This document shows positions 20,601 to 32,000 of a DNA stretch of 64,000 nucleotides, piece after piece (position 1 is the first letter of the stretch; each line of letters begins with the position of its first letter). The notes beneath the pieces are model-generated. The model was not told the DNA's origin and ran no database searches. It saw nothing but the letters and a program-made list of their open reading frames with translations. The stretch spans positions 35,029,001-35,093,000 of the forward strand of contig OX392538.1 in NCBI GenBank assembly GCA_947623455.1. The letters are read 5' to 3'. A program made the position numbers and the translations under genes. The stretch comes from Mimachlamys varia. Taxonomy: Eukaryota; Mollusca; Bivalvia; Pectinida; Pectinidae.

Positions 20601-23485
20601 TTTAACGGTTTAGAGTGGCTTGTGTTAGCTAGATAGGGCGAATAATGGAATGATGTATATCTATTTAAATTTTCTCATAACGATGACGCAACACACACAT
20701 ATGCTGCACCTCTTAAATTAAGTAATAGATACAGTATGCCGAAAAAATGAATTAAACTGCATCATACAGCTGTGTCGTCCTCCTAGGACTCTTCAGTGAT
20801 GCTAGAGGCAAAAGGTAGAATTCCAAAATGTCAAAGCTAATGTAGAAGCAGAAGGGTCAGGTGCGTAAAAAAATTAATCTATGAATTTGGAACAAAAATC
20901 AAGCTAGTTCTGTATAATTTCAAATCGTATACTACGAAAATGTGTATAGTATGTACCGTGCCACTACTCAAATGATATTAACTGTGGCTATGGAGGCTCC
21001 AGCAAATCGCGGGGACTAAAAAATCTACCAGCAGAGTCTGCCGACCCCTATCATAAAGATGACGTAACACACACATATGCTGCACCTTTTAAATTTAGTA
21101 ATAGATATTGAATTGTGTCCCCTTGTCGAGACATACAAGAGACAACCACTACACCCTGTTTGACGCTCAGCATTATGGGACAACTGGTTCAACCAGTGTC
21201 GCAATGAGACTTAAAAGAACATTTCGCGGCATATGAATATGAAAACGAGAACGATTTTACAAATATCAACCCAGGCCGTATGTCTATAAAGCTGTACTAG
21301 TTGAATTAGATTAAAATTGTTGAAATCTTTCTTGAAACAGAAATTAAATTTTAGATTTTGTATGGCTTAGAAAAATTCCGTGAAAATGATCCGCTTTCAA
21401 TGATTCACACAATTTTCCTTTTAAGCGCTAAAACCTGGCAATTGCAGCTGAGATACCAAGTGCATTACATTCATAATATGTTCTTTAGCTGACACCATCC
21501 ATTATCAACTATTGAAAAATAAATTTCTTCATTAGGGAAAAAACTACAATATACTGTAATGCCAGTACTTTCCTTTGTTACTCGTGTGACATTGTAATTC
21601 ACCAAACCATTTACATACCTGGTGATAATCAGAATGATCATCCATGGTAGGCCAGGATGTCTCACCTGTAGTATAAATTCACACCTGTATCACGAGTTCT
21701 CGCCCAAGCTACATAATGTGCCAATTCTCCCTTGCACTATTCCCTATCATGGTAGGAGGTCTCGTTATGAGTCTGGTCATTATCACGTAACTACTCTGGG
21801 GGCATTCGTAGTGCACTTCAGTGCGGTCGACCTTTTAAATCGGCAAAAGAACCTGACTATCGCAAGGAGACTTCCACGAACACACAGCGCCGTCCAAAAT
21901 ATACACGTATGCATCAAATACACCCGCACTGCATACATCGGAAGGCCGTATATGTTTATATAAGATATAAAAACAATCCAAACCACATTTCCGAAGTACA
22001 TTTTTGGACAATTATAATAAAGTCAACAAACTGAATACAAGGCATATTGCATTTATTGATTTGTTACTTTAAAGAGGCAATTTAGTGAACCTACGTTTTT
22101 AAAAATCAAATATAATGGAGAAATACCTATATTCAGACAAAGGAATCTGTACCTGACTATTATATACCGTGTAGCCGATAACGGGTGTGGTCAGTTTAAT
22201 TAATCGGAGAGCACGCGCCAAATATAGCGACATCAAAATATAGCACGAATAAAATAACAGCGCCCCCTGGCATGACTACTGGCATGTTGTAAACAAATGG
22301 ACGCGAGCTTCCCACGTACTTCTTTCAATGTATTATATACATTTGTATGTATGTTAGATTCACGAAAAATGTTCCCAACAATTATGATATATATGATTGT
22401 TATTAAATTACACGAGAAATTGTGTTGGTAAACTTCAAACTAACCAAAAGATGATATTATTTAAAGCTCGTACACACACGGGGGCCCTCTACAAGGAAAT
22501 GTTAACCTGAACACGTGTCGGCTCTTTACCATACTATGTTAATAAAAAATCGTCGCGAATTTCAGTTATAGATATGTCGTGAAGACAGTGCTATAAATTG
22601 GGGAATTCATCATGTACATGACATGTAATGAGATAAGTGCTTTGCTTACTTTTATCCTGACACATACATGTATTCTTTATATTTGACAGGCTACACTTCG
22701 GATTCGAAGTCATTTGATTGCATTCACGAGGCAAGTCTGCGCGTGCTCCGTGAGGTCAAAATGCTCAGAGAAGTTCGTAGACATATGCCTCATTTTGCAA
22801 GGGTTAGACGCTTAAGAATTAATTTAAAACAAAACGCATGGAAAACATCAGGTTTTGAAAAAATATCGGTATGAATATTTCACAAGGTTTACAGAACAAC
22901 AATTTTATAAAATCTTTGTTGAAGGTATAAAAAAATACACCAACTTAACTTAATTGCCCTTTAATACAACTTGACTTTCTTTCTTTTTTGATTAGAAACA
23001 TACTGCGGTAAAAATAACCTTAAGCAAAACAAAAGACTAAATCTCGCTTGTTCTTTCAAATCAGGAGAATGCAGAATTTAGTGAAAGTACTACTGGATCA
23101 CGGTTTTTTTATTCATATATTCAAGACATTTTACCAGGGATATCATATACTATTTATGCTATAAAATTGACATATTTCACCAGTCAAAACTTAATCAAAA
23201 TAATTATTCGATACAACTGTGAATTAAATTTACTATTACTGAAGATACTCTTAGATATCATCTTTATATATAAACGTTGACCCAAATGTTCGTCCTGGAT
23301 TTTCAAAGTAAACTTTAGGTAGATTTTTTTTCATTAGCAGAGGCATATGCTTAGTACTCTCAGACCGTGTGTAGCTTAATTTAAATGCATTTACAAGGTT
23401 AACTCATAGATGACTTACCTAAGGCTAGGGCTAGACAGAATACCAACAGGATACCCAAAACGAGTGATTGTTTGATGCCGTCCAT
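14605..23485 (-). CDS. Candidate small secreted-peptide gene (signal-peptide exon firm, downstream exons tentative)
   Basis: Exon 1 (23485-23419) is persuasive. TATATAAG lies at 23537-23530, about 45 bases before an ATG that opens MDGIKQSLVLGILLVFCLAL, a typical signal peptide, and it ends at a perfect donor AG|GTAAGT in phase 1. The best downstream exons by acceptor strength and phase are 15520-15404 (acceptor TTTCATCTTTGCAG) and 14657-14605 (acceptor TTCATCTTTCAG, stop 14607-14605). Joined, they give 78 residues with no cysteine after the signal, a segment PTPKPSRFRDHADLVDSLQG and a basic tail. Weak points are the donor G|GTGTCA at 15404, an NRF1-like palindrome inside the middle exon, and the large first intron. 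A rival chain, 21665-21619 plus 21047-20988, is also in phase (57 residues) but has weaker acceptors. The middle exon could also belong to another minus-strand gene. I do not recognise the peptide. Confidence 0.3.
14660..15380. other. AT-rich intron or spacer
   Basis: Very AT-rich, with stop codons in all frames and no repeat match that I can see. It lies between the two tentative downstream exons of the candidate peptide gene. Confidence 0.4.
15382..15391. promoter_or_regulatory. Palindromic NRF1-like site
   Basis: GCGCATGCGC is the core of the NRF1 recognition sequence, usually found in CpG-rich housekeeping promoters. It lies just beyond the tentative exon 15404-15520 and in the same reading frame, which weakens the exon call. 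The two readings are not resolved here. Confidence 0.3.
15560..15810 (-). repeat. Dispersed repeat family C, reversed copy
   Basis: Begins with TTGGTTGGTTGATTG (the complement of the AACC-type tail), then TCATTTAAGGACGG, GATAGTCCAGATCTTTTGTC and GCAGAACACCCCACCC. It matches 41540-41795 reversed. Other copies lie at 17508-17735 and 21760-21990. Confidence 0.65.
15811..16690. other. No feature recognised
   Basis: AT-rich. Reading frames of about 60 codons occur on both strands at 16094-16393, but there are no splice sites or family features to support a gene. Confidence 0.35.
16694..16852. mobile_element. Palindromic MITE, family F copy 1
   Basis: A near-perfect foldback: the left arm from TTAAGGATTGTACCT through GGTAGTATGCCCGCAGTTGG to AACCAACATATTC pairs with its inverse from about 16787 to 16852, leaving a short spacer of about 25 bases. 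Arms are about 66 bases. The outer end resembles those of copies at 30971 and 50836. A half copy lies at 29728-29795. Confidence 0.75.
17130..17220. promoter_or_regulatory. CpG-rich promoter-like cluster (CRE, YY1, NRF1 motifs)
   Basis: In a strongly AT-rich setting this stretch holds the 14-base palindrome GTCCGACGTCGGAC (17144-17157), a CRE-like GGACGTCAC, GCCGCCATCTTTG (17174-17186, the YY1 motif, whose complement includes AAGATGGCGGC) and GCATGCGC (17207-17214, NRF1-like). On the minus strand an ATG inside the YY1 motif opens 31 codons without a good donor. This looks like a TATA-less promoter, but I could not attach a gene. Confidence 0.35.
17508..17735 (-). repeat. Dispersed repeat family C, reversed copy
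   Basis: Starts GGTTTGGTTTGATTGTTTTT, then TCATTTAAGGACGG, ATAGTCCGGGTCTTTTGC and CCAGCAGAACACAAC, in the same order as 15560-15810. Confidence 0.65.
17736..17995 (+). repeat. Dispersed repeat family E
   Basis: Shares AAACTGCATCATACAGCTGT, TCCTCCTAGGACTC, GTAGAAGCAGGAGGGT and ACTAGTTCTGTATAATTTCA with 20730-20960 in the same orientation. No terminal inverted repeat is clear. Confidence 0.65.
18358..18958 (+). repeat. 32-base minisatellite, about 19 units
   Basis: The unit, seen in successive rows, is TTATATAATCACTAGTGATG followed by ATGTGATATTTC, 32 bases. Roughly 19 copies run head to tail with few substitutions (TATAA/CATAA/TATAACC and GATG/GTTG variants). Each unit contains the perfect 12-base palindrome ATCACTAGTGAT. 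The low divergence suggests recent expansion or homogenisation. Confidence 0.95.
18959..20680. other. Gene-free stretch
   Basis: Holds a moderately GC-rich patch at 19220-19530 with no recognised family, and a short repeat (20440-20480, GAAATATTAGCCAAGTGGCA) that recurs at 52325-52375. A 79-codon frame at 19818-20057 begins with TTG and lacks splice support. Confidence 0.35.
20684..20962 (+). repeat. Dispersed repeat family E
   Basis: Starts near GATGACGCAACACACACATA and TGCTGCACCTCTTAAATTA, then continues into the CATACAGCTGTGTCGTCCTC block shared with 17736-17995. A 5' fragment of the same repeat recurs at 21053-21115. Confidence 0.65.
21053..21115 (+). repeat. Repeat family E, 5' fragment
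   Basis: AAGATGACGTAACACACACA and TGCTGCACCTTTTAAATTTA repeat the start of 20684-20962 and the reverse of 13607-13650. Confidence 0.6.
21760..21990 (+). repeat. Dispersed repeat family C
   Basis: CTTCAGTGCGGTCGACCTTT, AATCGGCAAAAGAACCTGAC and CGTCCAAAATATACACG line up with 41585-41685. The AACC-type tail is reduced to AACAATCCAAACC. Reading frames here on both strands are repeat-derived. Confidence 0.6.
22000..23410. other. No firm feature; one orphan exon-like segment
   Basis: The only notable piece is 22689-22868 (plus), an open 60-codon segment between an acceptor TATATTTGACAG and a donor TCG|GTATGA, described in the findings. The rest is AT-rich with no recognised repeat. Confidence 0.3.
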
Positions 23486-23529
23486 TGTTGCTGTGTGAAG
23501 AACATCTACCTTCAACAACCCTGCTGGAT

Positions 23530-23537
23530 CTTATATA
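23530..23537 (-). promoter_or_regulatory. TATA box of the candidate peptide gene
   Basis: TATATAAG on the minus strand lies about 45 bases upstream of the ATG at 23485, predicting a transcription start near 23503 and a very short leader. The spacing and the signal-peptide exon that follows make this a convincing core promoter. Confidence 0.55.
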
Positions 23538-24104
23538 CTCGCCTGTTCTGATATTCAACACGAACACATGTCGGCGCCACGGGTGTAATGGCGTCATTGA
23601 TTACATGACATCTACATCATTCTCACTTGTCTCATATTTTCAACACGTCCATCCAGCAACACCAAGAACAACTCGTTATAATAAATCGCTTGGTGACAAA
23701 TATAATGGACACTTTAACCTCGATATCAACGCATTGTCACATCATATTCAACTTTGTTTCTAACTCATTAAAATCGGTTAGCAGCCTAGATTGTTTTATG
23801 TTACAAAATCGTCAACTTCTTGGAAATGTTTGGTTTAAACAGTATTCTTTTCCCCCTTATCATATAAAACAAATTGACAGGTGAAAATGAATCTAATCAG
23901 GCAACATAATTTTTAATCATAAATCAAGCCACATCCTTTCAAAATTAAGTACACTGGAGAAATACTTGAACATCCATTAAAATTAATTAATACACGTCAA
24001 TTCTTTAAAGCAAGAGTTTCTGATTTCACTGACGATTTCAAAACATCAAAGGTTGGTATGCTTAAGATAGAAATTAGCAATGGGGACACAGTTAAAAGAT
24101 TCAA

Positions 24105-24328
24105 GAACTTGCACCTTTAATATATTTCTCATTCCATGGGGATCAGAGTCGCCATTTATGCAAATTCTGCCCCCTGCCCCTAGGATATTTCTGACCAATT
24201 ATGGTTAAAATCAATGCAATACTTTATGACTAGTAGGAATTTAAAGGGAATGTTGTCGGACGAACGATCGACGGAAGCCACGCCATGGCATAAGCTCAAC
24301 GGCCCTTCGGGCCTGGTGAGCTAAAAAT
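24105..24328 (+). repeat. Dispersed repeat family D, copy 2, with terminal hairpin
   Basis: Contains CATGGGGATCAGAGTCGCC, the block ACGAACGATCGACGGAAGCC and the terminal hairpin AGCTCAACGGCCCTTCGGGC / CTGGTGAGCT followed by AAAAA. The reversed copy is at 5158-5345. This ending matches a highly repeated bivalve sequence that I know from memory only. Confidence 0.65.
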
Positions 24329-25069
24329 GACAGAAATTCAAACGTTTACTTTAAGATATCATATATAAAACGGACGATTAAGTCAGTGTGGTGTTTTAGG
24401 TGATTTTCAAGTCAAAAAGTGTATTGATTTCTCAATATCTTCCTTTATAAATTATATTTTGAGTTGATATTTGCAAGTTCACTTATAGGAGTTAACTTGC
24501 TTAAAATGCACATAGATGTTTTTACACTGAGTTATGACTGCGAGACACATCTCAAAATAGGCAATTTCAAATAGCTCTCAATATGAAGTCAAAAGTTGCC
24601 GGGCACTTCATATGTTTTAAGTAAAATAACCTTTTAGCCAAGATTTTGTAAATTATAGGTATAATATGAAATGTGCTCATCAACACCAAAGACTGAAGTG
24701 AGTTCCATGTCCTGATTTATCTATTTTAACCTGTAGTAAGAGTTAATTTAAAAGCAACAAATGACATTTGCCACAACAATTATAGAAAAATAATTAATAA
24801 GCAGGCATAGGTTAAAATACATGGTAATGTAATTACACATGACTTTGTGAAAATGGCATTACCATTACCATTAAACAAATTTGAATTGTAATTAATTTTT
24901 GAACATTTGTCGCAAGACTTATTACATATGTATAAGTGGGATAAAATTGACGCTAGCTATAAAATCAGGGTTGGGTATGAATTTGTGATATTGTTTTTAA
25001 AAGAATTGTAAAAATGCTGCATTTACTTAAATGTATGGAATAGAAAATGTATCGTTTATTTCCACAGTT

Positions 25070-25210
25070 GATGCAATAAATCAAAACAATCTGTTTCTGT
25101 TCAACAAAGGTGTTTGCCAAGGTGATGTCTTCGATCCCTCCCTGCTTCTCATTACAAAGAAGGTGTTCGCCAAGGTGATGTTTTCGACCCTCCCCGTTTC
25201 TCATTACAAA
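25070..25210 (+). pseudogene. Possible LINE reverse-transcriptase scrap with a 50-base tandem duplication
   Basis: Two adjacent blocks of about 50 bases (from 25110 and 25160) both encode a GV[CR]QGDVFDP-like peptide, resembling the GVRQGD motif of LINE reverse transcriptases. The second block is in another frame, and nothing else of the domain is readable. The similarity is short and could be chance. Confidence 0.25.
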
Positions 25211-26052
25211 GTCATCAGATTAAATATATTTGTTTTGACATGTCGATCGTTGCTTTTTTTCATGTTTATTGTATCCTTAGCTGCAGCAGCAAGACTTCTT
25301 CGAGATCAAGCAAAATACTGTTTTGAATGTTTGACTTTTGAATGTTGAATACCAATTATAAACATGTTCATATAATCAAAACGTTCTACGTCGTGATCAC
25401 AACTGTTTTGATGTTGTTTTTCACTGCTTGTTTGACTCTTTTATATACCACTTAATCCATTCAGATAACTAGTGTAGATTCATGTTTTTCTGAAAGAACT
25501 CGGCTTCATAATTATAAAAACATTAACTCTGCAATTTTTCAAGTTCTTGTGACCTTTTTTTACGCCAGTTTTTATTTGGTGTGCCATGAATTGGTTTTTG
25601 GACAATACAAAGGTCTATTCGAATACATCAGCATTGACCATCTACATCAAGATATAAAATCTAACTATAGGTTAATATAAAAATACAATGCATATTATAT
25701 TTGGTTCCTTATACCAACAACAGGGCGCGGGGGATAATGCATCGCTTTGCGGCTCCTTGTTATCTGAAGAAGAATTCAATAACCTACAACGGGACATGAT
25801 GGATACTTAATGAATCCCTGGACAGATCCAGCATTTAGACAAGTAGAGTAACCACTTAAGTTCCAATGTTCGCACAGCTCCATCGCATATCCACCTTGCA
25901 ATGTTGCAAATTAAAGCAACTGGTATCTTACCATGTGTATTCCGCAGACAGAGCATGCCCCATTGTTACAGAAACGTTTCAACAGTCTCAATTCAATTTC
26001 TTTTTCAATGGTTGAAAATAACGACGAGTCAAAACACGTATTTTACAAAACA

Positions 26053-29000
26053 TCATCCGTGGCCAATACCAAGCAAAGGTTTGCAGTTGTATCCAGTTTT
26101 CTGATTGAACTGATCCAAAATCTTCAATTCTTTTTTGTACATCTGTTGCCATTGGTCCTTCGTCTCGTGATCGTAGCCAATCAAATGACACATACCATGA
26201 AGGACCATGACCTAAAAAAAAGTCATCCGAATGTTTATATAACTGTACAAATCTGGTTGCATTTGACGCCGACAAAATTACTTTCAGAATTAATTTGTGA
26301 TGTGAAAACATAAAGAATAATATGTATTTCAAAGTTACTGGTCAATTCTCAATTTTGTACAAAATGACTTTAAAATGTTGCGACATGTTTACAGGTTTAA
26401 AAGTCACGTGCCTTAAGAGAAAGGATAACTACCATAGCGTGAAAGCTGATGTAACATTGTATTAACCATCTCTCCTCCCGTTTAACCACACCCCTACTTC
26501 CGTTTAATCCTCTTCCATCCCATTAAACCATGTCCCCTTCCGTTTAGTCATGTTTCTTTCTATTTAACCATGACCTCCCCCTGTTAAACCATAACCTCTC
26601 TTGTTTAACCATGACCTATCCTGTTTAACCATGACCTCCCATGTTTAACCATGACCTCCCCTGTTTAACCATGACCTCCCATGTTTAACAATGACCTCTC
26701 CTTTTAACAATGATCTTTCCTGTTTAAGCATGACCTCTCCTGTTTAAGCATGACCTCTCCTACTTAACCATGACCTCCCCTGTTTAACCATGACCTCTCC
26801 TTTTAACAATGACCTCTCCTTTTAACAATGACCTTTCATGTTTAACCATGACCTCTCCTTTTAACCATGACCTCTCCTCTTTAATTATCACCTCTCCTGT
26901 TTGACCATGTCCCCTTCCGTTTAAGCATATTTCTTTCTGTTTTACCATGACCTCTTCTATTTAACCACGACCTCTCCTGTTCAACCATGCCCCCTTACAT
27001 TTAGCTATGTCTCTTTCGTTTACCAATTACGTTTCCTTTCATATATAAATAACACTGTCCCCTCCGCTGTAATGCTACCCCCTCCCGTTAAACCATCTCC
27101 ACTTCCGTTTATTCATGCTCCTTTCTATTTAATCATGTCCCCTCATTTTATCATAGTGCTTCCTGTTAAATCTTGCCCCTCTTCTTTACTCATATCCCCT
27201 TCCGTTTAACGCCATTTCCTCCAGTTGAATGTGTCCTTCTGTTAAACCTTGTCTTCTCTGCTTTTACTATATCCCCTGCCGTGTAATCATGCCTATATCA
27301 ACCATGTCGCCTCCCGTGTAATTACGTAATATGTCCATCCTGTTCAATAATGTCTCCTCTCGTTAAATCATGTCGCCCCCCACCCCGTTTAACCATGCCC
27401 CCTTTAGATGAACCATGTCGCCTCCCATTTAATTACGTAGTATGTCCCCTCCCGTTAAATCATGTCGCCCCCGTTTAACCATGCCCCCTCTAGATGAACC
27501 ATGTCGCCTCCCGTTTAATTACGTAGTATGCCCCCTCCCGTTAAATCATGTCGCCCCCGTTTAACCATGCCCCCTCTAGATGAACCATGTCGCCTCCCGT
27601 TTAATTACGTAGTATGTCCCCTCCCGTTAAATCATGTCGCCCCCGTTTAACCATGCCCCCTCTAGATGAACCATGTCGCCTCCCGTTTAAGTAGGTTCCT
27701 CCCCTGTTAAATAATGCCCCCCCCCCCCCCCCCCCGTTTAGGTATGCCCTTCGTGATTAATCATGTATCTTCCCATTTAAGTCTGACTCCTCCCGTTTAA
27801 CCATATCCCCACCCGATTCATTATATCTTCTCCTGCTTAACCATGCTCGTTTCCGTTTAACCCAGCACCATTCCGTTTAATCATGTTCCTTCCGTTTAAT
27901 CATATCCCCTCCCGCGTAATCATATTCCGTACCGTTTTATCATACCCCACCCCCTATTTACCCATGTCCCCTTCTGTTTAACAACGATGATCGTTTCTGT
28001 TTAACACTACCCCTTCCGTTTAACCTTGCCCATCCCGCTTAACCCTGCCAATCCAGTTTAACCCTGACACTCCCGTTTAACCTTGCCCATCCCGCTTAAC
28101 CCTGCCCATCCAGTTTGACCCTACCCTTCCCGTTTAACCCTGCCCATTCACTTTAACCCTACCCCTTCCGTTCAACCATGTCCCTTCCCGTTTGTTTTAA
28201 TTATGGTATATCCCGTTTAATAATGTCACGTTCAGTTAAAATATGTCTCCATCATTTCAACTATGTGTACTCCCGTTTAATCCCCCCCCCCCCCACATAA
28301 TAATGACATGTATAACTCATTCTCGTTCCATGACCCATGTCATCTCCCGTTATACCATGACCCCTGCTTTGTAGTCATGTCCCCTGCCGTTTTACCATGT
28401 ACCCCAGCCATCTATTTATGTCCCTTCTCGTTTAACATCGTGACTTTACGTGTAACTGTTTATCAGGTCGCCTGTCGTTTAATCATGTCATGTTTATATC
28501 CCTTAGGTTTTTAAGCCTTCTCATGGTCATATCTAGTTTACGCCTGCCATTGCCCTTGAATTATGTCATCTCCCGCTGAATCTTTTCCTCATACCCTTGA
28601 ATCAACTCATGTTTAATCCCGTTTCATCCCTATTAATACTGTCGTCCTATTGGTTTATCCACACCCGGCCAAGCTTACCCACGTCTCCCTCTTTTTGATT
28701 TTTTGGGTATTTTTCTCATCCTCTTTGTTTTTGTTTTTGCTCATGTTTTTTTTTTAATTCTTCTTAACATTATCTTTTCTGCTTCTTTCCTTTCTTTAAA
28801 CACAATGTAAATGTAAGATTTGGAAAAGTTCCCCAAAAAGAAACAATTCTTTGTGCGAAAGTGAAAGCAAGATGAGTGTGTGTGATATTTTCTACAAATG
28901 TATATATTGATACACTTGCATACTTGCCAACTTTGTGAAATTTCCATGGGGGAGATTATGTGTGCTCAGAATTGAAAACATAAATTTTATGTTTACATGA

Positions 29001-32000
29001 ACATTTAGAGGGAAAATAACACTTTTAAATGGCTTCTTTTGAGCTTTTCTTTCAAATGAAATCATCAAATCTTTAAAAAAAAAATTCCAAACTTGAAAAT
29101 GCAACATCGGGAGTCTCCCACCTAAATAGGGAGGGTTGGCAAGTATGCACATGAATAATATTGTACTTTGCATTATATAAAAAATTTCAGAAAATAAACC
29201 ATATACCAAAAAAAAAGTAAAAAACAACCCGACATATACAATGTAGGTATAGCTTACACTGAGTGTCCCCTCCAGTTGTTCCCTATTTAGCTGCGCGTGT
29301 TTGTGTATATAAGGGATCCCCAACATCAGGTCCCCCAGAAGTCTCCGGTCCGGGTCAGCAATCTCTGGCAGTGGTTTCCCGGGCTCCATATCCTGAAAAA
29401 TGATGAGACTCAAGACGTGATTTTTTTCAGTAGTTTTCAAATAGCAACACTTACAAACAAGTTGTATATGTTTATCCATAAACAAAGTCCCTCCCCTGTT
29501 ACCCAACGTCTTAACTCTACCCCTTCCCTTACCTTCGGCCCTTGGGCCAATATTGGGGTCTCTTGGCCAAATTTAGGTCTCTGGGCCAATATTGGGTTAT
29601 CGGGGCCAATATTAGGTCCGATATGGAAAATGGTATGTATCATTCTCTATGTATTTGTTGATGAGTTCCTTACAACACACATAGATTAATTTTGGCTAAA
29701 ATCTGAAAAACTCGCACCATAAAATATGTTCGTTGCCAACTGCGGCATACTACCGTATACGCATTCAAAATGAGGTGTAATCCTTATATTAATTCTGTTT
29801 TAAATCGACCGCAAATCCCTATACCAGTGGTCAATTTAGTACATTTTTCTAAACACAATGGGTCCCCCAATGTTAAATTAGAGTATTTCTAGAATTTCTA
29901 CGAGTCCTATCACAATTTTATGAGTATAGGACTCGGGACTCGCACGTGGATTGATCCCTGCTATTTCACCATTATGAAACAGAATCAATAAAAAATGCAC
30001 GTTCAATATTATCGTTTATTTTCCATTTTACAGACTAAATTTGATTTTCGATCAAATTTCATTGCAGCTGAATGTAGCGAGTTGCCAATTTATTTTTACA
30101 ATTTGTATAAACGGAATTATTCGAGGAAATTCTTTAATATAAAGGATGATTTAAGTCGAAATATATTTATAGTCATATCTTTTAGATAAAATACTATTCA
30201 ACATTTAAAGATATAAACAGGATTAAGGCCTAAAGATTTTAACAGGATTATAATCAATAACAATTTTAATGGATTATTTAAACAAAATTTACACTGTCAA
30301 GTGACTGAAATTAATTTCACTTTTCTATTTCATCTTCTGAAATTCCAAACAGTTTTAAAGAAAAAAGGAAAAAAAGCCTTTGACAGCTGTGAATGGGATT
30401 TTATGTTCAAAACATTACATACCTTCGGCTTTAATGAATCTTTTATTTCTTGGATAAAAACCTTATATACACATTGCACTAGTTGTATGATGAAAAATGG
30501 ATCGAAATAATTTTTTTTTTAATTAGAAAGAGGTATAAGGCAGGGATACCCTGTTTCAGAATATTGTTTTAATGGATCACCCAAAACCTTAGATAGACGT
30601 AGACAGGGTTGTAGAGTTTAATAGGACCGTTTTAAAGCCTTATATATAGGCCGATTTTACTCGTGGTTTGTAAGGCAGCTGATCGCCATATTACATTTGT
30701 AGTACATCATTTTGAAAAAAAATGTCATCTTTGTTCATCATACGAAAATGTTTTGTACATCAGACGGTACAATAGACATAAAGAAAGAATTTAATCTTGT
30801 TTGAAACAAGCATTTGCATTGGCTTAAAAAATATGTTATCAGCCCATAACGTAAAAATTGACGTCGCCGTTTATAACGTCGCTTTTGATTGGCTGATGCA
30901 GCAGCGTAATAATTTGTAAGAGAAAAGAGTCCATCAATAAAGTTAATTTTCGCATGGTATAGATTGAATTATAAGTATTAACTTGAATCTATTTTTTATG
31001 TTATGGGGTTATAACACAAAAAACGGAGTGTACTCTCACCATAAACCGCTTCGCGGTTTACTTAGAGTACACTCCGGTTTGTGTTATACCTCCATTACAT
31101 AAAAATTAGATTCAAGTTAATCCTTAATTATTGTTAAGAAATCATGTACAAAACAGCATTAGATGTATGTTTGCTAATCATTCATATCTAAAGTTAACTC
31201 TGAAATATTATCTTTGTACAGATTTTTTCTTTGTCCGTTTTTAACACGTACTTAATGAAGTGAAGGGGTACTACTGCAGATTTTGTAGACTAGTCTTGTG
31301 GTCAGATAGCTGCTGACATTTGTCACCAATATAGCATAACAAAGAAAACATCTGTTTGGTATTTTAGTAACATCCCAGTGGAACATGTTATGCTGACTAT
31401 GCAATTTTAAAAGTTAAAAGGAAGAAAAGAAATAAAAACTGAAATCAGAGGAAAAGGGAACCTTGTTGACTGTTTTCCCTGAAGCGCATCATGAAAAGGT
31501 ACCTCGAATGAATAAAATAAAATGTTGCATTTTAAAGTTTACACTTGAAGTTCCAAAGCGTAAATTTAATTTGTTTCAATTCTGATATGCTTTTTATTTC
31601 ATTGATGGCTTGATTTGTTTTGAATTGCCTCCGCCCATTGCTATATTTTCATTAAAAACTCTGCGAATCAGAACTAATTTTTCATATCATATACAAAACA
31701 AACAAAAAGTTAGTGTATCGGTTTACGTTTATTAGTATAGCTACGGTAATAATGATGCCCGAATGTACTATAGTATATATGACATTTATCCTTGTTCCAT
31801 TGTGAAACTCCGACGTCGGGAAACATCATCAGTGTCAAATTCTTGCAGCCTAATATAATTTTATGTGTGCGCAATGATCATACGATTTGTACTCACCTCT
31901 AGGAATGGAAAGGCCAAAACGTCCGTCGCACCTTCCACTCCGCGATACACCATGTTCGCCTCCGCTATTTCGTCGTCTTCAACGCACTGAATGCCCATGT

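Noticed and set aside
21622..21963. 113-residue protein
   Set aside because: Overlaps repeat family C, whose other copies do not keep the frame.
25933..26332. Genes of 126 and 114 residues over YBEY exon 3
   Set aside because: They are shadow frames of the YBEY terminal exon, which has the conserved histidine motif in a third frame.
29437..29689. Overlapping frames on both strands rich in Gly-Pro-Ile
   Set aside because: Products of a short tandem repeat around GGGCCAATATTGG.
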